64,000 bases of DNA from NCBI RefSeq assembly GCF_000238075.1, contig NZ_JH414504.1, forward strand, positions 910,504 to 974,503, written 5' to 3'. Below are positions 24,611 through 34,393 of this stretch, one piece after another. A program made the translations under genes and the position numbers. This DNA comes from Oribacterium asaccharolyticum ACB7 (GTDB lineage: Bacteria; Bacillota; Clostridia; Lachnospirales; Lachnospiraceae). The notes beneath the pieces are model-generated. The model ran no database searches. It was not told the origin of the DNA and was given only the letters and a program-made list of their open reading frames with translations. The stretch's first letter is position 1. Each line of letters starts with the position of its first letter.

Positions 24611-25669
24611 CTACAGTGCCTCAACCATCTTGTAAACCTCTCTCAGATTCTGTTCCTGATTGACCCTATTTCTCCACCTCGCCGCATCGGGCATTCCTTC
24701 CATATACCAGGAAAGGTGCTTTCTCATTTCGAGCAAAGCCAAATGCTCACCCTTGATTTTTTCCATCAGCTGCAGGTGTCGAAACATCATATCTTTTCGT
24801 TCTTTCGTTGAAAGCGCAGCTTCTTTCACTCCATTTTCCAAAAGAGACCGAATCCTTCTAATCAAGAATGGATTTCCCTGCACTCCTCTTCCCAAAGAAA
24901 TACCGTCTACCCCCGTGGAAAGGAGCATCGCCATGGCATCTTCTTCCGTGAAAATGTCTCCATTTCCAAAAAGAGGAATATGTACGGCTTCCTTTGCTCT
25001 TCGAATCCATTCCCAGTCGGCCTTTCCCCGATAATACTGTTCTCTCGTCCTACCATGTACCACAATGGCGGAAACTCCCGCATTTTCCGCACTTTTTACA
25101 AAATCAAGCACGTTGATATGGTCATCCGTAAAGCCTAAACGACATTTCACCGTAATCGGAACAGATACCGCTTTTACCATGGAACGTAAGACCTTTTCGG
25201 CAAGAGGAAGGTTTTCCATAAGTGCGGAACCTTCTCCGTTTCTTACCACCTTGGGTACGGGACAACCCATGTTGACATCAATGATGTCAAAATCCTCCTC
25301 TACTCGTTTCGCCATTTCAGCCATTATCTCGGGATCCGAACCGAAAAGTTGCACTGCCCGCTTCCCCGGCTCTTCCCCCTTTTCCAGAAGGGAATCCGTA
25401 TTTTTATTCCCATATAGGATGGCCTTGGCAGAGACCATTTCCGTACAAGTCAGGCTGACTCCCATTTCTTTGCAAAGAATCCGGTAAGGCAGATCCGTTA
25501 CTCCTGCCATCGGCGCCATAAGAATATTTCCCGGCAGTTGCACCGTACCGATTTGTACAGGATGAAAAAGTCGTGCTCCCTTCCTTTTTTCTTCGGAAAA
25601 AGATGCTGCATCAAAGTGCTCTATCCCATGACTTTGTATAATCTTGTCAAGATTCTGATTCAGTTCCAA
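24611..25669 (-). CDS. dusB: tRNA-dihydrouridine synthase
   Basis: A 352-residue FMN enzyme that reduces uridines in tRNA D-loops. Visible motifs are the flavin strand APMAGVTDLPYR (about residues 53-64), the catalytic-Cys motif NMGCPVPKVVRNGEGSAL (about 133-150), KCRLGF and a C-terminal helical domain (EMRKHLSWYMEG). The start is a TTG with AGAGG upstream. It lies 21 bases after pfkA and is likely the last gene of the operon. An N-terminal extension of about 45 residues before the barrel is longer than usual. Confidence 0.93.
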   Translation of the reverse strand: MELNQNLDKIIQSHGIEHFDAASFSEEKRKGARLFHPVQIGTVQLPGNILMAPMAGVTDLPYRILCKEMGVSLTCTEMVSAKAILYGNKNTDSLLEKGEEPGKRAVQLFGSDPEIMAEMAKRVEEDFDIIDVNMGCPVPKVVRNGEGSALMENLPLAEKVLRSMVKAVSVPITVKCRLGFTDDHINVLDFVKSAENAGVSAIVVHGRTREQYYRGKADWEWIRRAKEAVHIPLFGNGDIFTEEDAMAMLLSTGVDGISLGRGVQGNPFLIRRIRSLLENGVKEAALSTKERKDMMFRHLQLMEKIKGEHLALLEMRKHLSWYMEGMPDAARWRNRVNQEQNLREVYKMVEAL

Positions 25670-25690
25670 ACTATCCTCTTTATCTCCCGC

Positions 25691-26698
<1,008 letters not shown>

Positions 26699-26763
26699 CT
26701 ACTTAGGGCCTATCCATAAACCAAAAATATACTTCTAAACAGGAAAAGTATATTACTGTATTC

Positions 26764-29700
26764 TTATAGGAATTTCAAGGATTTTACTTTTTCTTTTGTA
26801 TTTTCCTTGCCGAATAACTCGATAAGAGCTTCCTTTGTTTTTTCTCCGGAAGCTATTCCCCGGTTCTTCGGAAGTCTTTTAATCGCCTTCTCCTTTTTCA
26901 GAAAAAGAACAAGCTCACATTCTCCCCTGTTTTCATCTATAACGCGGTGCAAGCTTTGTTCTTGCCTCTCATACTCTTCCTTATCCGCAAATTGTATCCA
27001 GATTTCTTTCGGCAAATTTTCAAAGGCTATAATCTTTTCGGCAATGAGCTTCGCCTCTCCCTCATCTTTTTTCTGAATCCTGCCTTTTACGAAAATCTTT
27101 CTGTCCTCCTCCAGAAATTCCTTTGCCTGTTCAAAGATACGGGGAAATGCTACCGCTTCAACGGTCCCGGTATTGTCTTCCACAGTAAGAAAGGCCATCA
27201 TATCATTTTTCTTAGTAATACGCTTATTGATACCTGCAAGCATTCCGCCGATAACGCAAAGTTCGTCATCCTTTATGCCGTCTTCCTTTTGCAACTCCTG
27301 CGCCTCTTCCGAGAAGTCTCTGGCTTTTCTCGTACATACTTCTTTCAGCAGCGCTTTGTCACTATCCAGCGGGTGCCCGGAAAGGTATACTCCTAAGGCA
27401 TCCTTTTCATTACGAAGCAACTCTGCCTTTGGAAATTCGGAAAGATCCGGAAAATGCAAGGAGAATTCACTTTTTTCTCCTGCATCCTCTCCCAAAAGAT
27501 CCAGGAGGCTCATTTGCCCCGGAATACTGTCTTGCTTTCCTTTTTGCACATTCTCCAAAACTTCAGAAAGCATTACCAGCTTTTCTCTTCTGTTGCCTTC
27601 CATGCTGTCCAGGGAGCCGGCATGAATAAAGAATTCCATTGCCCGACGATTGAGTCTTTTCTGACTCATTCGGAGCACAAAATCCTCAAAATCTTTAAAT
27701 CGACCTTTTTTTCTCTCCTCAAGAATGGTTTCCGCCGCAGTTCTTCCTACTCCTTTCACAGCGGAAAGTCCATAGCGAATCGCTCCGCCCTTGACGGAAA
27801 ATCCCACCTCCGCTTCGTTGATATCCGGAGGAAGAATCGGAATCCCTTCTTCCCTGGCCACTTCAATGTATTCCGCAGTTTTAACAGAGTTGTCCATATA
27901 AGAACTCATGGTTGCGGCGTAAAACTCCGGAGCATAGTAGCGCTTCAGATAAGCTGTCTGATAGGAAAGGAGTGCATAGCTTACCGCATGAGACTTGTTA
28001 AAGGCATATTTTGCAAAATCAATCATCTTATCATAGATGCGATTCGCCACAGCCTCGGAGATTCCCTTGGAAAGACATCCGAAAATACCCTCCTCAGGAT
28101 TTCCGTAAACAAAGTGTTTTCGTTCTTCTTCCATAACGGAAAGCTTCTTCTTACTCATGGCACGTCGAAGCAAATCCGCAGCCCCCATACTGAAGCCGGC
28201 GAGGTCCCGAACAATCTGCATAACCTGCTCCTGATACACGATAACACCATAGGTGTTTTTCAGGATTGGCTCCATTTCTTTACAATCATATTCTACCTTC
28301 TCCAGATTTTTCTTCCCCGCAATATAGTCCGGAATAAAGTCCATGGGACCGGGACGATAAAGTGCCACTCCGGCAATAATGTCATCCAGATTCGTAGGCT
28401 GCAGACGTTTCATAAAATTCACCATACCGGTAGATTCCAACTGGAAAACGCCTGCACAGTCTCCTCTGGAAAGCATTGCATAAACCTCTTTGTCCTCATA
28501 ATTCAGTTTATCCAGATCAAGACGAATACCGTGATTCTGTTCGATAAAACGAATAGCATCCTGTATCACCGTAAGAGTTCTCAGTCCCAGAAAGTCCATC
28601 TTTAAAAGTCCCAGTTCTTCGATGGTGGTCATCGTGAACTGCGTGGTTACCGATCCGTCCTGTGCACGGGCCAAAGGAACATAGTCCGAAACCGGACTGC
28701 CGGCAATGACCACGCCTGCCGCATGCATGGAACTGTGTCTGGGAAGCCCCTCCAGGCGAAGGCAGAAGTCAATCATGGTTCGCGTTTCTTCCTCCGTATC
28801 ATAGAGTTCCTTCAGTTCCTTACTCATGGAAAGAGCTTTCTCTAAAGTCATGTTGAGTTCCGTTGGCACAAGCTTCGCAAGCCGGTCACACTTCGCATAG
28901 GGAATATCGAGAACACGTCCTACGTCTCGGATAACTCCACGAGCAGCCAAGGTTCCAAAGGTGATAATCTGACTCACTTGGTCTTTTCCGTACTTTCTTC
29001 CGACATAGTCAATCACTTCCTGTCGTCTTTCGTACTCAAAGTCCACATCGATATCGGGCATGGTCACTCTTTCCGGATTCAAAAAGCGCTCAAAAAGAAG
29101 CTGATGGGCAATCGGATCCACATCGGTAATGCCGATTGCATAGGCCACGATGGAACCTGCAGCGGAACCCCTCCCCGGTCCTACCGCGATGCCGTTTGTT
29201 TTAGCAAAGTTAATATAGTCCCAAACCACTAGAAAGTAGTCTACAAATCCCATGCTTTTTATGACGGAAAGCTCATAGTTCAGTCTTTCCTGCACTTCTT
29301 CCCCTACTGCTCCATAGCGCCTTTCCAGGCCTTTTTGGCAAAGCTCCTCCAAATAGCTTTCGGAAGTATAGCCCTGAGAAACCTCATATTTCGGTAAGTG
29401 ATATTCACCGAACTTTATCTCCACTTGACAACGCGCCGCGATGCGCGCCGTATTCTCCAAAGCCTCCTCTGCAAAGGGAAAAAGACTTCGCATTTCTTCT
29501 TCACTTTTAATATAAAACTGTCCTCCGGGATAGCGCATTCTGTCTTCATCAAGCAGTTTCTTTCCGGTCTGCAGGCAGAGCAAAATATCATGAGACTTGG
29601 CATCCTCCGGGTAGGTATAGTGGATATCGTTTGTCACAACCAGCGGAATCCCCGTCTCTTCATGCAGTCTCAGCATCCCTTGGTTTACAAGCTTTTGTTC

Positions 29701-30240
29701 CGGATAGCCGTGGTCTTGCATTTCCAGAAAAAAATTCTTTTCTCCGAAGATATCCCGATAGCGAAGAGCCGCCTTTTTCGCCTTTTCGTAATCGCTTTGC
29801 CGAAGGGCACGGGAAACTTCTCCCGCAAGACATGCGGAAAGTGCAATGATGCCTTCATGGTATTTTTCCAAAACGACATAATCCACCCTCGGCTTATAGT
29901 AGTATCCTTCGGTAAATCCCAGTGATACAAGCTTCATCAGATTATGAAAGCCCGTTTCATTTTCCGCAAGAAGAACAAGATGATAATATCTCGCCTCGCC
30001 CTTTTGCAGACTCTTCTCTTCCATATTCTCGGTTAAATAGATTTCCGAGCCCAGAATCGGATGAATCCCCTGCTTCTTCGCCTCTTTATAGAAATCAATC
30101 ACGCCGTACATTACACCATGATCCGTCAAGGCACAGGAATCCATTCCGAGCTCCTTCACTCTGGCAATCATTTCCGGAATCTTCCCCGAGCCGTCCAACA
30201 AACTGTAGCTGCTATGTACATGCAAATGTGTAAATGCCAT
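26764..30240 (-). CDS. dnaE: DNA polymerase III alpha subunit (DnaE type)
   Basis: A 1158-residue replicative or lesion-tolerant polymerase. The PHP domain starts at residue 2 (FTHLHVHSSYSLLDGSG), followed by the polymerase core with PDIDVDFEYERR and GPGRGSAAGS, a helix-hairpin-helix region (YGLSAVKGVG) and an OB domain near residue 990-1060 (FLTVEDNTGTVEAVAF). The length matches the DnaE1/DnaE3 group, without the proofreading domain of PolC. The ribosome binding site is AAGGAGAG. It is the operon neighbour of pfkA and the Crh-like gene. Confidence 0.96.
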   Translation of the reverse strand: MAFTHLHVHSSYSLLDGSGKIPEMIARVKELGMDSCALTDHGVMYGVIDFYKEAKKQGIHPILGSEIYLTENMEEKSLQKGEARYYHLVLLAENETGFHNLMKLVSLGFTEGYYYKPRVDYVVLEKYHEGIIALSACLAGEVSRALRQSDYEKAKKAALRYRDIFGEKNFFLEMQDHGYPEQKLVNQGMLRLHEETGIPLVVTNDIHYTYPEDAKSHDILLCLQTGKKLLDEDRMRYPGGQFYIKSEEEMRSLFPFAEEALENTARIAARCQVEIKFGEYHLPKYEVSQGYTSESYLEELCQKGLERRYGAVGEEVQERLNYELSVIKSMGFVDYFLVVWDYINFAKTNGIAVGPGRGSAAGSIVAYAIGITDVDPIAHQLLFERFLNPERVTMPDIDVDFEYERRQEVIDYVGRKYGKDQVSQIITFGTLAARGVIRDVGRVLDIPYAKCDRLAKLVPTELNMTLEKALSMSKELKELYDTEEETRTMIDFCLRLEGLPRHSSMHAAGVVIAGSPVSDYVPLARAQDGSVTTQFTMTTIEELGLLKMDFLGLRTLTVIQDAIRFIEQNHGIRLDLDKLNYEDKEVYAMLSRGDCAGVFQLESTGMVNFMKRLQPTNLDDIIAGVALYRPGPMDFIPDYIAGKKNLEKVEYDCKEMEPILKNTYGVIVYQEQVMQIVRDLAGFSMGAADLLRRAMSKKKLSVMEEERKHFVYGNPEEGIFGCLSKGISEAVANRIYDKMIDFAKYAFNKSHAVSYALLSYQTAYLKRYYAPEFYAATMSSYMDNSVKTAEYIEVAREEGIPILPPDINEAEVGFSVKGGAIRYGLSAVKGVGRTAAETILEERKKGRFKDFEDFVLRMSQKRLNRRAMEFFIHAGSLDSMEGNRREKLVMLSEVLENVQKGKQDSIPGQMSLLDLLGEDAGEKSEFSLHFPDLSEFPKAELLRNEKDALGVYLSGHPLDSDKALLKEVCTRKARDFSEEAQELQKEDGIKDDELCVIGGMLAGINKRITKKNDMMAFLTVEDNTGTVEAVAFPRIFEQAKEFLEEDRKIFVKGRIQKKDEGEAKLIAEKIIAFENLPKEIWIQFADKEEYERQEQSLHRVIDENRGECELVLFLKKEKAIKRLPKNRGIASGEKTKEALIELFGKENTKEKVKSLKFL

Positions 30241-30281
30241 TTTCTCTCCTTATCGTATCATTCTCTCTGTATACTAAAGGA

Positions 30282-30313
30282 AGGGCTTCCGAGAATCAAT
30301 CCCCGAAAGCCCT
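30282..30313 (-). terminator. Hairpin between the Crh-like gene and dnaE
   Basis: The arms AGGGCTTCCG / CGAAAGCCCT (one mismatch) with a 12-base loop, followed on the minus strand by TCCTTTAG. The U tract is weak, so it may attenuate rather than stop transcription into dnaE. Confidence 0.5.
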
Positions 30314-30354
30314 GGTTTACTCTTTATTTAAAAATCACAAATTGATTGATAAGA

Positions 30355-30615
30355 CTATATTGCTTCTCCCAAAAGGTAATCGCTGATTGCCGTAATCGCA
30401 GCCTCTTCATCTTCTCCCTCTGCTGAAACATACAGTTTGGATCCATTGTTCAATCCGAGCGCCATCATTCCCATAATGGATTTCGCATTGACTCTCCGGC
30501 TTCCTTCCGACATATAAATTCTGGACTGAAAGCGACTGGCAATCTGTACCAGCATAGCCACCGGATGATCCTCCGTGTTCCTCGGTAAATTTACTGTAAT
30601 GTTATTGTCTTTCAT
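30355..30615 (-). CDS. HPr-like protein lacking His15 (Crh-like)
   Basis: An 86-residue HPr-fold protein. Aligned to Bacillus HPr from the shared LVQ and KSIMG blocks, the phosphotransfer His15 position is Glu and Arg17 is His (NTEDHPVAMLVQ against GIHARPATVLVQ). The regulatory Ser46 is kept in NAKSIMGMM. It therefore cannot be a normal PTS phosphocarrier but can be a substrate of HprK, whose gene is in the same operon. In B. subtilis crh, a His15-less HPr, also follows whiA. The likely role is signalling to CcpA or metabolic enzymes. The start at 30615 follows GGGAGG and gives the normal family length. Confidence 0.88.
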   Translation of the reverse strand: MKDNNITVNLPRNTEDHPVAMLVQIASRFQSRIYMSEGSRRVNAKSIMGMMALGLNNGSKLYVSAEGEDEEAAITAISDYLLGEAI

Positions 30616-30782
30616 GGTCTGTGCCTCCCTGGTGCATTGAGCATCCCAAATGCAGAGTGTCTTCACTCCATCCTCGTTCCTAAGCTGTCTTACTGAATTG
30701 TCTTGAAAATGCAGGCCTAAGCAATTTCTACTTTTTGAGGAATGCTCCCTCCGGTATTTCCTTTGTAACAAATTAAAATGAT

Positions 30783-31520
30783 TTAGAAGTCATCCTGACT
30801 CATCTCTGTCTCATTCCGGTTTAGGGCAATTTCTTCTCGAAGTTCCCTTGCAATCCTAGCCAACTTACGCAGTCGATGATTTACTCCGCTCTTTCCGATA
30901 GGAGTACTGAGTCCCCTTGAAAGTTCTTCCAGAGATGCATCTGGATATTGTAAACGTTGTTCGGCAAGTTCTCTTAAACCGGATTCTATTCGTTCCAATC
31001 CTATCATTTCTTTAATAAGAAGAATATCTTCCTGCTGCTTCACGCTTGCCTTTACCGTGCGATTAATGTTCGCCGCTTCAAAGTTTACCCTGCGGTTTAC
31101 ATTCTCGCTCACTTCCTTCAAAATTCGGGCATTTTCAAACTCCATAAGACTGTTAAAAGCCCCCAGAAGCTTTAAAACATCCGCAATTTCACCTGCATCC
31201 TTTAAGTAAATCATGGGGTTCTTCCCTCTGAAACCCCGCTTCGGATGAATCGAAAAGCTCTTTAAAATTGCTTCAATCCGTTCTTCCTCCGCCTTGTTTC
31301 CGGGCAAAAACTCCAGATGATACTCTTTCATGGGATCCGTTACAGAAGCTCCGGCAAGAAAAAAACGTCTTAACTCTTCCTTGCTTTTCTCCTTATCATC
31401 TATGCTTATCTTAAAGGTTTTTTTAGATTGTGTAAAGCCTAAATCAGCCAGTTCCGCCTTGATCCGCTTGGAAAATGACGGTTTTTTTTCTTCTTTTTCT
31501 ATTTTTCTTTTTTTATCCAC
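30783..31520 (-). CDS. whiA: WhiA-family DNA-binding protein, shortened N-terminus
   Basis: A 245-residue protein. The C-terminal two thirds match WhiA well: FLAGASVTDPMKEYHLEF, ENARILKEVSENVNRRVN with EAANINRT, and the HTH end LSTPIGKSGVNHRLRKL. Family members are normally about 310-320 residues. Here the start SFSKRIKAELADLG is followed almost at once by the second half of the LAGLIDADG-like domain, so about 70 residues are missing. The frame is intact, which suggests lineage reduction and not decay. WhiA influences cell division and chromosome segregation in Firmicutes. Upstream is rapZ; yvcK, usually between them, is absent (74-base gap). Confidence 0.9.
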   Translation of the reverse strand: MDKKRKIEKEEKKPSFSKRIKAELADLGFTQSKKTFKISIDDKEKSKEELRRFFLAGASVTDPMKEYHLEFLPGNKAEEERIEAILKSFSIHPKRGFRGKNPMIYLKDAGEIADVLKLLGAFNSLMEFENARILKEVSENVNRRVNFEAANINRTVKASVKQQEDILLIKEMIGLERIESGLRELAEQRLQYPDASLEELSRGLSTPIGKSGVNHRLRKLARIARELREEIALNRNETEMSQDDF

Positions 31521-31593
31521 TGTGCATTTTGTCCTGTTATTTTTCGATAAATTACATAATCATCGACGGATTTTTAAGTTTAATCTATGCATA

Positions 31594-32478
31594 TTATTTA
31601 TTTATATCTCTATGGTCCAGACTTAGTCCTATATTTTCCAGGTCTTTTATAGATTGATACAATTTTTCGCAAATTGTCACGGATCGATGTTTCCCTCCGG
31701 TACAAGCTATTCCGATAACCAATTGATTTTTTCCCTCTGCAATATACAAAGGAATAAGAAAACGGAGCATATCATTCAGTTTTTGCAGGAAAATCTCCGC
31801 CTTTCCATCCTGCATCACGAAATCCTGTATCCCTTTTTCAAGTCCGGTGTGACTGCGCAACTCACTGTCATAAAAAGGATTAGGCAGGAAACGTACGTCG
31901 AAAAGTAAGTCCAAGTCTTCCGGAATACCGTATTTAAAGCCGAAGGACACCAAACTGACTTGTAAATTTTTATATGCTTTGTCTTCCATAAAAATGGAAA
32001 ACAACTGTTGGCGAAGATCCCGTGTTAAAAGTTTGGAAGTATCGATGAGGATGTCCGCCTTCTCCCGCAAGAAAGCAAGCTTTTTCCTTTCCAAAGCGAT
32101 CCCCGCTTCTATTCTTCCGCCTTTTGCCAAGGGATGTGCACGCCTTGTTTCCTTGAAGCGCTGTATCAGAACCTCATCTCTTGCATCCAAAAAAACGATT
32201 CGGAATCGAATCTGCGCCTCTTCTTCCCAAAAAAGAAGGTGTTCTTCCAGTTGATCCAGCTCTTGAATATTTCTACTGTCAATCCCGAGCGCAATCCGTT
32301 CGCCTTGATTGCTTTGCATAAATAACTCAATAAATTTATCGAGTAAGCCGACAGGAAGATTATCAATACAGTTAAAGCCGAAATCTTCCAAATTTTTCAA
32401 AGCTACCGTCTTGCCGGCACCGCTCATTCCTGTCAAAATCAGGCAAAAAGCAGAACTGTTTTTTAAAATTTCCCCCAC
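31594..32478 (-). CDS. rapZ: RapZ-family RNase adapter / nucleotide-binding protein
   Basis: A 294-residue protein with Walker A TGMSGAGKT (about residues 14-22), GFNCIDNLP, and the C-terminal signature GIACTGGKHRSVTI (about 265-280). In E. coli RapZ presents small RNAs to RNase E in amino-sugar control; in Firmicutes (YvcJ) it is a nucleotide hydrolase linked to competence and wall metabolism. The start is the GTG at 32478 with GAGGTG upstream, overlapping murB by 16 bases, so the two are translationally coupled. Confidence 0.93.
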   Translation of the reverse strand: MGEILKNSSAFCLILTGMSGAGKTVALKNLEDFGFNCIDNLPVGLLDKFIELFMQSNQGERIALGIDSRNIQELDQLEEHLLFWEEEAQIRFRIVFLDARDEVLIQRFKETRRAHPLAKGGRIEAGIALERKKLAFLREKADILIDTSKLLTRDLRQQLFSIFMEDKAYKNLQVSLVSFGFKYGIPEDLDLLFDVRFLPNPFYDSELRSHTGLEKGIQDFVMQDGKAEIFLQKLNDMLRFLIPLYIAEGKNQLVIGIACTGGKHRSVTICEKLYQSIKDLENIGLSLDHRDINK

Positions 32479-33338
32479 AGCTTCACCTCGGGTTCCAACT
32501 GAACTCCCTCTTTTTCTTTTACAATCCGTATGACTTCTTGTATCAGACTGTAAATGTTCTCCGCACTCGCACCGCCAAGATTCACCACAAAACCACAATG
32601 CTTTTCCGAAACTCCCGCATGATTCAAGGAAAATCCTCGAAGTCCCGCCTGCTCTATCAGCCTGGAGGCATAATCCCCTTCCGGTCTCTTAAAGGTCGAA
32701 CCGGCGGAAGGCATTTCCAAAGGCTGCTTTTCCGCCCTGCGAGTCGTGTAGTCTTCCATCTTTTCCCGAATGGAAGCAGCCTCTCCCTTTTGCAGAAGAA
32801 AGCTTGCCGAAAGGCATACCATATCGTCTTCCACCGCTGAATGGCGATAAGAAAAATCCATTTGCCCTAAATCCAGTTCTATCCTTTCTCCGTTTTTCCA
32901 AAAAAAACTGCCACTCCGGAAAATGTCTTTGATTTCTCTGTTATATGCACCTGCATTCATCTTTACGGCACCACCTACCGTTCCCGGAATTCCGGAAAGC
33001 GCCTCCATACCCGTATAGCCCTTTTCCTCCGCAAACCTTGCAAGTTCAAAAAGAGAAGTTCCGGAAAGGGCCGTGAAAACAGCCTCCTCACCGGAAGGCG
33101 TAAAAGTAATTCCGGAAAGATTCTCCCGTATCAAGATAACCGGTTCTTCCAGTCCCTCATCGGATATCAGTAAGTTGGAGCCTTTTCCCAAAACATAAAA
33201 GGAACGTCCTTCTTTATGAAAACGCTTAAGCAGTTCTTCCAGTTCTTCCGCGGAGTGCGGAATATAGAGGTCTTTGGCTTTTCCCCCTACTTGAAAGCTG
33301 GTGTATTCCTTTAGCAATATTCCCTGCAAATGTTCCAT
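32463..33338 (-). CDS. murB: UDP-N-acetylenolpyruvoylglucosamine reductase
   Basis: A 291-residue FAD enzyme that makes UDP-MurNAc for peptidoglycan. Motifs are YVLGKGSNLLISD (FAD loop), GIPGTVGGAVKMNAGAY, PSAGSTFKRP (catalytic Ser region) and SEKHCGFVVNLGGASA near the end. The short C-terminus fits type II MurB of Gram-positive bacteria. It lies between hprK (4-base gap) and rapZ (overlap) in one operon. Confidence 0.95.
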   Translation of the reverse strand: MEHLQGILLKEYTSFQVGGKAKDLYIPHSAEELEELLKRFHKEGRSFYVLGKGSNLLISDEGLEEPVILIRENLSGITFTPSGEEAVFTALSGTSLFELARFAEEKGYTGMEALSGIPGTVGGAVKMNAGAYNREIKDIFRSGSFFWKNGERIELDLGQMDFSYRHSAVEDDMVCLSASFLLQKGEAASIREKMEDYTTRRAEKQPLEMPSAGSTFKRPEGDYASRLIEQAGLRGFSLNHAGVSEKHCGFVVNLGGASAENIYSLIQEVIRIVKEKEGVQLEPEVKLWGKF

Positions 33339-33342
33339 CTAT

Positions 33343-34284
33343 CTATTCTTCTTCCTGCTTCTTCAGATTTTTGGTGACTCTGTCATACAGTACCTGAGCG
33401 GCATTGTATCCCATCTTCTTGGCCCTGTTATTGATGGCGGCACATTCTACAATAATCGCCACATTTCTTCCCGGTCGAATCGGAATATCATAGCTGATGA
33501 TACTATTCCCCAAATACTCCACAAAATTATCTTTTAAGCCAAGTCTGTCATAGTCCTTCTCCTTCGACCACTCCGCCAAAGAAATGACCATATTGATGGT
33601 TTGCGTATCCTTGACAGACTCCACTCCGAACATTTGCTTCACGTCAATAATGCCGATTCCGCGCAGTTCGATAAAATGCTTGGTAACATCCGGTGCGGTT
33701 CCCACCAAAGATTCATCCGAAACCTTACGGATTTCTACTACATCATCACTGACCAAGCGATGCCCTCTTTTAATTAATTCCAATGCCGCTTCGGATTTTC
33801 CGATTCCGCTGTCCCCGGTAATCAACACGCCTTCTCCGTAGACATCCACCAGAACACCATGCACGGTAATCATCGGTGCCATCTTTACCTTCAGCCAACG
33901 AATGACCTCGGCTTCCAGTTCGGTCGTCGGTCTGTTACTCGAAAGAAGAGGAATCCCTGCTTCTTCACAGGCGGAAATCATGCAGGAATCCGGTTCTATG
34001 TTTCTGGCATAAATAATACAGGGAATCGGATATTTCGTAATTTCCGCATATCTTGCCCTTCTCGTGGGCCTATCTTTCGTCATAAGATAGGCAGTCTCTA
34101 CATTACCGATGATCTGTACTCTTTCCGAATCAAATTGATCAAAAAAACCTGCAAGCTGTAATGCCGGCCTGTTTACATCGGGAATTGTCATAAAAACCTC
34201 ATCCGTGTTGATGCTCGGTGTCAGGTTTTTTAATCCTTCTTTCTCTATCAATTCCGATACGCTGACTTTTTCAGTGCTTTTCAT
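33343..34284 (-). CDS. hprK: HPr kinase/phosphorylase
   Basis: A 313-residue protein. The Walker A-type loop GDSGIGKSEAAL is at about residues 152-163 and the HprK signature ELRGIGIIDVKQMFG follows at about 204. It adds or removes phosphate on Ser46 of HPr and Crh according to glycolytic state. Both HPr-like proteins in this window keep a Ser at that place but lack His15, so they are plausible targets. The start at 34284 has GGAGGTG at five bases. It is the first gene of the operon, with a promoter at 34312-34340. Confidence 0.96.
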   Translation of the reverse strand: MKSTEKVSVSELIEKEGLKNLTPSINTDEVFMTIPDVNRPALQLAGFFDQFDSERVQIIGNVETAYLMTKDRPTRRARYAEITKYPIPCIIYARNIEPDSCMISACEEAGIPLLSSNRPTTELEAEVIRWLKVKMAPMITVHGVLVDVYGEGVLITGDSGIGKSEAALELIKRGHRLVSDDVVEIRKVSDESLVGTAPDVTKHFIELRGIGIIDVKQMFGVESVKDTQTINMVISLAEWSKEKDYDRLGLKDNFVEYLGNSIISYDIPIRPGRNVAIIVECAAINNRAKKMGYNAAQVLYDRVTKNLKKQEEE

Positions 34285-34311
34285 GAGCACCTCCTATTCT
34301 TTGTTTTAAAA

Positions 34312-34340
34312 AGTATAGGTTTTCCGCCGTAAAATTGCAA
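34312..34340 (-). promoter_or_regulatory. Promoter of the hprK operon
   Basis: On the minus strand, TTGCAA (34340-34335), a 17-base spacer and TATACT (34317-34312). The spacing and sequence fit SigA, and it lies 28 bases before the hprK start codon. murI is read in the other direction from the same gap. Confidence 0.65.
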
Positions 34341-34393
34341 TCCCCGAAAAGCTATGCTAGACTTGAGCGGTGAAGAAAGGACGGAAACTATCT

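Noticed and set aside
27454..28605. 383-codon plus-strand frame inside dnaE
   Set aside because: It is antisense to a clearly coding DnaE region and has no recognisable domain or ribosome binding site.
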